NCBI GenBank assembly: GCA_019413925.1
Contig: DXMY01000017.1
Location: 1 to 30,153, forward strand
Source of the DNA: Collinsella sp.
GTDB lineage: Bacteria > Actinomycetota > Coriobacteriia > Coriobacteriales > Coriobacteriaceae
Length of the DNA stretch: 30,153 nt
Direction: 5' to 3'
The translations under genes were made by a program, and so were the position numbers. This document shows, in pieces, positions 7,179 to 13,181 of this stretch; position 1 is the first letter of the stretch; the number at the start of each line of letters is the position of its first letter. Under the pieces are notes generated by a model, which worked only from the letters and a program-made list of their open reading frames with translations, had not been told where the DNA came from and did not search any database.

Positions 7179-9082
7179 TAGCAGCCCTCCTCTCGCGTGG
7201 GCGCCTTGGAACCAGCCTGACACGGAACCCTCAAAGGCACGTCCGCGCAGCCCAGCAGCAAGCCGGCCAACTCGTCGGCTAGCGCCTCAACCGTATAAAG
7301 CTTGTCGCAGCGGAGCGGCACACCGGCTTGCGCAAGCGCCAGCGCCATGCGCTGGGCGGCAGGAACGCCCAGGCCGATCGATTTGAGCTCGTTCGCGCGC
7401 GCAAACACCTGCGCGGGCGTTCCCTCGGCAAACACGGCGCCCTCGTTCATCACAACGATACGGTCACAGCAATTTGCCAGGTCATCCATGCTATGCGAAA
7501 CCATGACAACAGTCAGGCCCTCGCGATGGAGTCGATCGATGAGCCCCAGGAAATCCCCGCGCGCAGCCGGATCGAGCCCCGCCATGGGCTCGTCGAGCAC
7601 CAGCACCTCGGGCTCCATGGCGAGCACGCCGGCAAACGCCACGCGGCGCTGCTGGCCGCCCGAAAGCTCAAAGGGGTTCTTGTCGCCTATCGCGGCAAGG
7701 TCGAGGCCCACGCGCGCAAGCGATGATGCGACACGGCGTGCAACCTCGTCTTCTGGCAGGCCAAGGTTGCGCGGGCCAAACGCCACGTCCTGCGCCACGG
7801 TCTCGGCAAATAGCTGGCGCTCGGGATACTGAAACACCACGCCGACCTTGGCCTTAACCGCGGCGGCGTCTTTCTTGCTTGATAGGTCGAGCCCCAGCGC
7901 GCAAACGCTTCCCTCCTGCGGACGAATCAACCCGTTGAGATGCTGAACCAGCGTCGATTTACCCGAGCCGGTATGACCCGCCAATCCCAGAAACTCGCCG
8001 CGGCGCACCGTCAGCGAAACATCACGTAGCGCCCAGGGGCTGTTTGGATCGTTGCCCCAAAGAGCTTGTTTGCTCGATGCGTCCGCAGTGGTCGAGCGCT
8101 TGCGCCATCGACGGCGCTCGCGGGCGCTCAGCGAGTAACTATGCGAGAGGTGCGAAATCTCGATAACGGGCTCCGACGCGGCTATCCCGTCGGCCGCAGA
8201 GGATCCATTGTCAAGCACATGAGAATCGGATGCGGAAGGCTGCCCCGCGGTGCCTGCCCCACTTCGCTCGGCATAAGCCTGCGCAATCTCGGCGACCATA
8301 TCCGCCTCACGTACCTGCGCGCAAACGGGCACGCCCTTCGCACGAAGCGACCTGCCCAGACGACACGACTCCGGCATATCCAGGTTGAGCTGCGCAAGTT
8401 CGTCCGCCCGCGTCAAGATTTCCTCGGGCGTGCCCAGCATGGCAACTCGTCCCGTCTGAAACACGGCGACACGATCGGCCTCGGCGGCCTCCTCCATAAA
8501 GTGCGTAATCATCACGATGGCCATGCCGCGATCGTGCAACGCGCGGCAAGCCTTCATGAGGCCCTTGCGTCCACGCGGATCGAGCATCGAGGAAGCCTCG
8601 TCCAATATGAGCACGCGCGGTTCCATGGCAAGCACGCCGGCAAGCGCCACGCGCTGCTTTTGGCCGCCCGAAAGCGCATGGGTCTCGTGGTGCTCAAAGC
8701 CCACCAGGCCCACGCCTTTCAGCGCCTCGCGTACGCGCTGCGCAATTTGCGCCGATGGCACGCCTAGGTTTTCGGGACCAAACGCAATGTCATCTTCGAC
8801 AAGCGTTGCCACCAGCTGGTCGTCGGGATTCTGGAATACCATGCCCGCGGTCGAACGAATGTCGTAGACCAGCTCGGGGTCGGACGCATCCATGCCGTTG
8901 ATGCGTACCGTGCCCGCATCGGGCTGCAACAGCGCATTCAGATGCTTGGCAAACGTCGACTTGCCCGACCCATTGCCACCGAGGATGCAGAAAAACTCGC
9001 CGTCCTCAATGTTCAGATCGACGCCGTCGAGCGCCGGTGCGGCACCGTCATAACTAAAGGAAACGCCCCGACACTCAATCAT
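7178..9082 (-). CDS. Fused ECF transporter ATPase (EcfA1-EcfA2 in one chain)
   Basis: A 634-residue cytoplasmic protein with two complete ABC ATPase domains. Domain 1 has Walker A GGNGSGKST (35-43), FQNPDDQ, LSGGQ (137-141) and Walker B LILDE with DEASSMLDP (161-169), the pattern of EcfA1. Domain 2 has GHTGSGKST (369-377), FQYPERQLF, LSGGQ (473-477) and VLDEPMAGLDP, the pattern of EcfA2. Domain 1 ends near residue 235; a helical stretch and a low-complexity basic linker (about 270-345) join it to domain 2. Most bacteria encode these two ATPases as separate adjacent genes. The start overlaps the end of the S-component gene by 4 bp (ATGA), and ecfT overlaps its stop, so the three subunits are made in step. 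It powers riboflavin uptake if paired only with the upstream S component. Confidence 0.94.
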   Translation of the reverse strand: MIECRGVSFSYDGAAPALDGVDLNIEDGEFFCILGGNGSGKSTFAKHLNALLQPDAGTVRINGMDASDPELVYDIRSTAGMVFQNPDDQLVATLVEDDIAFGPENLGVPSAQIAQRVREALKGVGLVGFEHHETHALSGGQKQRVALAGVLAMEPRVLILDEASSMLDPRGRKGLMKACRALHDRGMAIVMITHFMEEAAEADRVAVFQTGRVAMLGTPEEILTRADELAQLNLDMPESCRLGRSLRAKGVPVCAQVREADMVAEIAQAYAERSGAGTAGQPSASDSHVLDNGSSAADGIAASEPVIEISHLSHSYSLSARERRRWRKRSTTADASSKQALWGNDPNSPWALRDVSLTVRRGEFLGLAGHTGSGKSTLVQHLNGLIRPQEGSVCALGLDLSSKKDAAAVKAKVGVVFQYPERQLFAETVAQDVAFGPRNLGLPEDEVARRVASSLARVGLDLAAIGDKNPFELSGGQQRRVAFAGVLAMEPEVLVLDEPMAGLDPAARGDFLGLIDRLHREGLTVVMVSHSMDDLANCCDRIVVMNEGAVFAEGTPAQVFARANELKSIGLGVPAAQRMALALAQAGVPLRCDKLYTVEALADELAGLLLGCADVPLRVPCQAGSKAPTREEGC

Positions 9083-9669
9083 GCGCGGCCTTTGACCTGG
9101 TCCTTTTTAGGCGTGATGAGGTTGGAAACCGCCTTGTACACCGCAAGCGTCAATACCGAGTTAAGCACGGTCTTGATAAGGTTGAACGGCAGTACGGCAG
9201 GAATCATGAGCGGGGCGATCACATCGACCGAGCCATACCAGAACCATACGCCAATGGTAAGGTTTGCGACCATAGACAGCGCTGTAGCGGCAATGACGCC
9301 GAGCACCAGGCCAATCACGGCACCCTTATAGGTGTGCATCTTCTGGTAAACGATAGCCGCGGGCAGAATATAGCCCAGCGTGGCAACCAAGTTCATAAGC
9401 GCGCCGACCCAGTCACCCGTAGTGAGCGCATGGATAACGATAGCCATGGCGGCAACAGCGGTACCGGCGCCGGGACCATACGCAAACCCGCACACCATCG
9501 CCGGCACCAGCGACGGATCATACGTCAAAAACGGCGCCGAGGGAAGGATGGGCAGCTGAACGTACATAAACAGGGCGCCCAAGGCGCACATCAACGCCAT
9601 GGTAACGAGCTGTTTGGTGCTCCACCTATTCGTGTTCTCAAAATGGATATGCTGCGACTGTTCAGACAT
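9079..9669 (-). CDS. ribU: ECF transporter S component, riboflavin-specific (RibU-like)
   Basis: A 196-residue integral membrane substrate-binding subunit with about six hydrophobic segments (near 20-40, 53-68, 70-86, 92-108, 115-145 and 155-182). The segment TYDPSLVPAMVCGFAYGP (49-66) matches the region before TM2 in RibU-type S components. The specificity call rests mainly on the FMN aptamer directly upstream, the usual control of riboflavin uptake genes. The ATG at 9669 has AGGTG five bases upstream. An in-frame ATG at 9690 lies inside the conserved 3' strand of the aptamer and is therefore unlikely as a start. It is the first gene of the operon and overlaps ecfA by 4 bp. Confidence 0.9.
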   Translation of the reverse strand: MSEQSQHIHFENTNRWSTKQLVTMALMCALGALFMYVQLPILPSAPFLTYDPSLVPAMVCGFAYGPGAGTAVAAMAIVIHALTTGDWVGALMNLVATLGYILPAAIVYQKMHTYKGAVIGLVLGVIAATALSMVANLTIGVWFWYGSVDVIAPLMIPAVLPFNLIKTVLNSVLTLAVYKAVSNLITPKKDQVKGRA

Positions 9670-9676
9670 AAGATCA

Positions 9677-9868
9677 CCTGCCTCTTTCATCCGGACTCTA
9701 ACCGTTGGTACTGGGATCTCACCAGTTCAGCCGGCATGCGAACCAACGCACACACGGGTCGCGGACTCATCGGCTCGGTCGCAGACACCTCGCCTGCGCC
9801 ACGGCGTCCCTTTGACACCGCCCGACTTACCGCCAGTGGGGAATTCCACCCCGCCCTGAAACAGCAAG
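9677..9868 (-). promoter_or_regulatory. FMN riboswitch (RFN element)
   Basis: Read on the minus strand, the conserved blocks of the FMN aptamer occur in order: TTTCAGGGCGGGGTG, GAATTCCCCACTGGCGGTAA, a variable arm, then GAACTGGTGAGATCCCAGT, CCAACGGTTAGAGTCCGGATGAAAGAGG. FMN binding is expected to shut off the RibU-ECF operon. The 3' end of the aptamer runs straight into the ribosome binding site of ribU (AGGTG at about 9674-9678), and no separate terminator hairpin fits before the ATG at 9669, so control at translation is more likely than attenuation. A base-pairing option between 9864-9868 and 9677-9681 would tie P1 to the ribosome binding site. Confidence 0.96.
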
Positions 9869-9872
9869 GAAA

Positions 9873-9900
9873 AGTGTAGCACGAGGGAAGACAGGTGCAA
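9873..9900 (-). promoter_or_regulatory. Promoter of the FMN-riboswitch operon
   Basis: On the minus strand TTGCAC (9895-9900) and TACACT (9873-9878) are separated by 16 bp, with TGC just before the -10 box giving an extended -10. Transcription would begin near 9865, right at the 5' strand of aptamer stem P1. Confidence 0.7.
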
Positions 9901-10065
9901 GTATGCCGAGGATAATTTATGACGGGGATCAGTTACCGCAACAACCACGTTCCCCACCCATCCCAAAGTAACGCGCCTTTCGCGCAAAGCGCGAAACAGC
10001 GATCGGGACACGTACCCCTATCAACCACGTCCTCCGCCCACGCCGACCCCAAGGCCGTAAACGCA
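9901..10065. other. Non-coding stretch between the riboswitch promoter and the groEL palindrome
   Basis: No credible gene. It holds a short perfect hairpin TTTCGCGC-AAA-GCGCGAAA (9978-9996) and two imperfect direct copies of about 30 nt starting AACCACGT (9943 and 10023), 80 bp apart. Their role is unknown. Confidence 0.4.
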
Positions 10066-10208
10066 GGGGATCCGGGGGCGTGACGGGGTTTCTCTCCGGA
10101 ACATTCCGCAGGACGCAAAGAGGCTCCGCAGCGCGAAGCGCGATGCGGAGCCTCTTTGCATGTCCGAGGACGTTCCGGAGAGAAACCCCGTCACGCCCCC
10201 GGATCCCC
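10066..10208. repeat. Large nested palindrome after groEL
   Basis: Outer arms 10066-10102 and 10172-10208 are perfect reverse complements over 37 nt. Inside them, 10115-10130 and 10144-10159 form a second perfect 16-bp stem (GCAAAGAGGCTCCGCA and its complement), capped by GCGC-GAA-GCGC. GGAC (10111-10114) and GTCC (10162-10165) add four pairs. It begins 26 nt after the groEL stop. The inner stem resembles an ordinary intrinsic terminator; the outer arms are far longer than a terminator needs, and no T-run follows them. Termination of groEL is the likely function, but the size suggests something more. Confidence 0.9.
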
Positions 10209-10234
10209 GGTGGGAGTTCTAGACCTTGTCGGCC

Positions 10235-11872
10235 TTAGTACATACCGCCGCCCTGCTGACCAGCAGTGGCAGCAGCGATAGCGTCCTCAAGCTGAGTGTT
10301 CTTGGGCACATCGGAGACGGTAGCCTCGGTGATGAGGATCAGGCTGGCGACAGAAGCAGCGTTCTGCAGGGTGACGCGGCTGACCTTGACGGGGTCGAGG
10401 ACGCCCATCTCGATCATGTCGCCCCACTCGCCGTTGGCAGAGTTGAGACCCTGGCCAGCAGGCAGCTCGGCAACCTTGTCGACCACGACAGCGCCCTCAA
10501 AGCCAGCGTTCTTGGCGATGGTGGCGACCGGAGCGGTCAAAGCCTTCTTGACGATATCGACGCCGATCTTCTCCTCGGGGTCGTCGATCTCGACAGCATC
10601 GAGCGCAGGAGCAGCGTCCATGAAGGCGACGCCGCCGCCGGCGACGATGCCCTCCTCGACAGCAGCGCGGGTAGCCTGCAGGGCATCCTCAACGCGGTGC
10701 TTGATCTCCTTGAGCTCGGACTCGGTAGCAGCGCCGACCTTGATGACGGCAACGCCACCGGAGAGCTTGGCCAGGCGCTCCTGGAGCTTCTCACGATCGA
10801 AGTCAGAGGTGGTGTTCTCCATCTCGCCCTTAATCTGAGCGATACGGGCGTCAATGGCCTCCTTGGAGCCAGCGCCGCCGACGACGACGGTGTTGTCCTT
10901 GGAGATGGTGACGGACTTAGCAGTACCGAGCATATCGGCGGTGATGTCAGCGACCTTCACGCCCAGCTCGTCCAGAGCGGCCTGGCCACCGGTGAGGACG
11001 GCGATGTCCTCGAGGATGCGCTTGCGGCGATCGCCGTAGCCCGGGGCCTTGACGGCGCAGACGTTGAGAGCGCCACGAATCTTGTTGAGGACGAGGGTGG
11101 GCAGAGCCTCGCCGTCGATGTCCTCAGCGATGATGAGCAGGCCACGGCCGGCGCGCTGGACAGCCTCGAGAACAGGCATGATGTCCTGAACGCTGGAGAT
11201 CTTCTGGTCGGTGATGAGGATGTACGGATCCTTCATCACGGCCTCCATGCGGTCGTTATCCGTGACGAAGTAAGCGGAGACGTAGCCCTTGTCGAACTGC
11301 ATGCCCTCGACGGTGTCGATGGTGATGTCGAACGTCTGGGAATCCTCGACGGTGATGACGCCGTCCTTGCCCACGACCTCCATGGCCTCGGCGATCTTCT
11401 CGCCAACCTCGGGGTCACCGGCGGAGATGGTACCGACGGAAGCAATCTGCTCCTTGGTCTCGACCGGCTTGGCCTGCTTCTTCATCTCGGCGACGGCGGC
11501 GTTGACGGCCTTGTCGATGCCGCGACGGATGGCCAGCGGATTGGCGCCGGCGGCGACGTTGCGCAGACCGTCGTTGACGATAGCCTGAGCGAGCAGGGTT
11601 GCGGTGGTGGTGCCGTCGCCCACGGTGTCGTTGGTCTTGGTGGCGACCTCCTTCACCAGCTGGGCACCCATGTTCTCGATGTTGTCCTCGAGCTCGATCT
11701 CCTTGGCGACGGAAACGCCGTCGTTGGTGATGGTCGGGGCACCGAACGTGCGCTGCAGAGCGACGTAACGGCCCTTGGGGCCCATGGTGACGGTAACGGC
11801 GTCGGCCAGAGTGTTGACGCCCTTGGCGAGCTTAGCGCGGGCATCGGTGTTGAACGTAATGTTCTTTGCCAT
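10235..11872 (-). CDS. groL: Chaperonin GroEL (Hsp60)
   Basis: The 545-residue subunit of the double-ring chaperonin that folds proteins with ATP in the cytoplasm. It starts MAKNITFNTDARAKL and contains TMGPKGR (29-35), TNDGVSVAKEI, and the ATP-binding NDTVGDGTTTAT (81-92, Asp86 equivalent to the conserved catalytic loop Asp). The C-terminus is a short GGGMY rather than the longer GGM repeat of E. coli. The ATG at 11872 follows GGAGG. It is the second gene of groES-groEL, with a 96-nt gap. No second groEL copy is in the window. Confidence 0.98.
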   Translation of the reverse strand: MAKNITFNTDARAKLAKGVNTLADAVTVTMGPKGRYVALQRTFGAPTITNDGVSVAKEIELEDNIENMGAQLVKEVATKTNDTVGDGTTTATLLAQAIVNDGLRNVAAGANPLAIRRGIDKAVNAAVAEMKKQAKPVETKEQIASVGTISAGDPEVGEKIAEAMEVVGKDGVITVEDSQTFDITIDTVEGMQFDKGYVSAYFVTDNDRMEAVMKDPYILITDQKISSVQDIMPVLEAVQRAGRGLLIIAEDIDGEALPTLVLNKIRGALNVCAVKAPGYGDRRKRILEDIAVLTGGQAALDELGVKVADITADMLGTAKSVTISKDNTVVVGGAGSKEAIDARIAQIKGEMENTTSDFDREKLQERLAKLSGGVAVIKVGAATESELKEIKHRVEDALQATRAAVEEGIVAGGGVAFMDAAPALDAVEIDDPEEKIGVDIVKKALTAPVATIAKNAGFEGAVVVDKVAELPAGQGLNSANGEWGDMIEMGVLDPVKVSRVTLQNAASVASLILITEATVSDVPKNTQLEDAIAAATAGQQGGGMY

Positions 11873-11968
11873 GGTAGGTAATCCTCCAAAAGAAATGTGA
11901 CTCGCGTCGCCGCTTCCGAGTCCTATGCGGCGGGCGCGTTCAAAGACGAATCAGAGATTCTGACGAGA

Positions 11969-12262
11969 CTAGGCCTCGACGACAGCGTAGATGTCGTCGG
12001 CGCGCATCAGCAGATACTTCTCGCCGTCGACCTTGACCTCGTTGCCACCGAACTTACCATAGATGACAACGTCACCGACCTTGACGTCCATGGGGATGCG
12101 CTCACCCTTGTCGTTGACCTTGCCGGCGCCAACGGCAACGATGGTGCCGCGCTGCGGCTTCTCCTGGGCGTTGCTGGCGATATACAGACCAGAAGCGGTC
12201 TTCTGCTCGGCCTCGTCGGGCTTGACCAGAACACGATCTGCAAGCGGCTTCAAAGACGACAT
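11969..12262 (-). CDS. groS: Co-chaperonin GroES (Hsp10)
   Basis: The 97-residue lid of the GroEL chamber, forming a heptamer. The family start SLKPLADRVLVKP, the mobile loop region EAEQKTASGLYIASNAQEKPQRG (about 18-40) and DVVIYGKFGGNEVKVDGEKYLLMRADDI are all present. The ATG at 12262 has AAGGAGGAG six bases upstream, a very strong ribosome binding site. It is the first gene of the operon. The usual HrcA operator (CIRCE) and HspR operator (HAIR) are not recognisable in the 140 nt upstream. Confidence 0.98.
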   Translation of the reverse strand: MSSLKPLADRVLVKPDEAEQKTASGLYIASNAQEKPQRGTIVAVGAGKVNDKGERIPMDVKVGDVVIYGKFGGNEVKVDGEKYLLMRADDIYAVVEA

Positions 12263-12284
12263 GCTTGTCTCCTCCTTTTTGGGC

Positions 12285-12303
12285 CGCGTGGTTATGCCAC
12301 GCG
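12285..12303 (-). other. Hairpin in the groES leader
   Basis: CGCGTGG and CCACGCG form a perfect 7-bp stem with a 5-nt loop, ending about 10 nt before the groES ribosome binding site. It could stabilise the mRNA or affect initiation; function is not shown. Confidence 0.5.
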
Positions 12304-12371
12304 AATTAACCCTTTTTGTTTGCGTACGCGTTGAATGGTACCCACGAATGGCGGGTTATACAACACGGAGT

Positions 12372-12390
12372 CAAAAAATCTTATTTTTTG
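12372..12390. other. AT-rich palindrome upstream of groES
   Basis: CAAAAAAT-CTT-ATTTTTTG is a perfect 8-bp inverted repeat between the large palindrome and groES. It may be an operator or part of a promoter; it does not match CIRCE or HAIR. Confidence 0.4.
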
Positions 12391-12399
12391 GCACTTAGA

Positions 12400-12610
12400 T
12401 TTTCTGAATGCCGGGGGATAACTTAGCGGTGGCTCCCGTGTGGCTCCGGAGGGGCGGGGCATAAGGTTTCCTGCTCGGGCAGTCCTGCTCGCACGAAGGC
12501 CACATTAAGTGGCCTTCGGCTCGTGCGGAACTCACGATAAACCTTATGCCCCGCCCCTCCGGAGCCACACGGGAGCCAGGTTAACTAATTCGGTCCCGGC
12601 ATTCAGAAAA
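12400..12610. repeat. Large nested palindrome upstream of groES
   Basis: Three nested levels are visible. The outermost arms 12400-12415 and 12595-12610 (TTTTCTGAATGCCGGG and its complement) match over 16 nt. Middle arms 12430-12469 and 12539-12578 are perfect over 40 nt. The innermost stem is GAAGGCCAC-ATTAA-GTGGCCTTC (12495-12517), extended by CGCAC/GTGCG across a bulge. The stretch between outer and middle arms is only partly complementary. The whole could form a hairpin of about 210 nt, 138 nt upstream of the groES start. Its sequence is unrelated to the palindrome after groEL, but the plan is the same. Confidence 0.9.
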
Positions 12611-13029
12611 GTCAGTGCAGCAAAATGGCGATGCGGACAGCGACTTGGGCATGGTTTTCGCCGCTCGCACGGGTCCCCTGGGGAGCAGCGTGCATTTTTG
12701 GGAGTTTTCAGCAGGCCAGGACGGCTGCATACGCGCCGGACACACCATATTGGTCCCAAGAACGCCTTTGACCGGCGATTTGGGTCGACGGGCAAACCCC
12801 GTCAGGACAAAAAAGCGTGCCTCGCGCCGCACCGGACCCCAAAATGACGTCGATCTCCGCAATGCCACCCGACTGCAGCGGCACAGGCAGAGCTCGCGGT
12901 GCTGAATACTCCGTTTTTTGCACGGCGCGGACGGGGGTACATCAGGATCCGGAAGAACATTCCAGCCTTTTTATGCAATTCGTAATGGAAAGTACGCAAA
13001 ACACCTAGAGATAGCATTGCTGCTGTCCA
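12611..13029. other. Non-coding region of unknown content
   Basis: About 420 nt without a convincing gene: short open frames occur on both strands but have no recognisable product or good ribosome binding site. The base composition is irregular, with several A- or T-runs of five to six (near 12694, 12810 and 12915) inside GC-rich sequence. No tRNA or known RNA was recognised. Confidence 0.35.
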
Positions 13030-13067
13030 AATTGGGCGCGGGGCGGCGGCGCCTCCGCCCCGCGCCC
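13030..13067. terminator. Very GC-rich hairpin, possible second terminator
   Basis: Arms 13030-13044 and 13053-13067 (TTGGGCGCGGGGCGG and its complement) pair perfectly over 15 nt around an 8-nt loop. No T-run follows on either strand, so the terminator call is uncertain. It lies 49 nt beyond the amidohydrolase terminator. Confidence 0.5.
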
Positions 13068-13115
13068 AAATCAAGCAGAGCGGGGACGCTCCTAACGAAC
13101 CCCCCATTTGCAAAC

Positions 13116-13163
13116 AAACGCGGCTCGAGCGCCATCCCAAAATAGGCTGCACGAGCCGCGTTT
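13116..13163 (-). terminator. Terminator of the amidohydrolase gene
   Basis: Arms 13116-13127 and 13152-13163 (AAACGCGGCTCG and CGAGCCGCGTTT) pair perfectly over 12 nt, 19 nt past the stop codon. On the minus strand the stem ends in GTTTGTTTG. Confidence 0.7.
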
Positions 13164-13181
13164 AACGGTACGACATGAATA

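Noticed and set aside
9943..10040. Two imperfect direct copies starting AACCACGT, 80 bp apart
   Set aside because: Only about 18-20 of 30 positions agree and there are no further copies, so it may be chance in GC-rich sequence. Not enough for a tandem repeat or iteron claim.
10226..11881. 551-codon plus-strand frame opposite groEL
   Set aside because: Antisense shadow of groEL; Asp/Gly/Leu/Val-rich repeats reflect the complement of groEL codons. No ribosome binding site.
12544..12923. Short open frames in the groES upstream region
   Set aside because: Several overlap one another and the large palindrome on both strands; none has a recognisable domain or convincing ribosome binding site.
13072..13100. 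GGGGACG near 13080 as another copy of the palindrome family
   Set aside because: It sits in GAGCG-GGGA-CGCTC, with a 4-nt loop rather than the 13-nt spacer and no matching arms.
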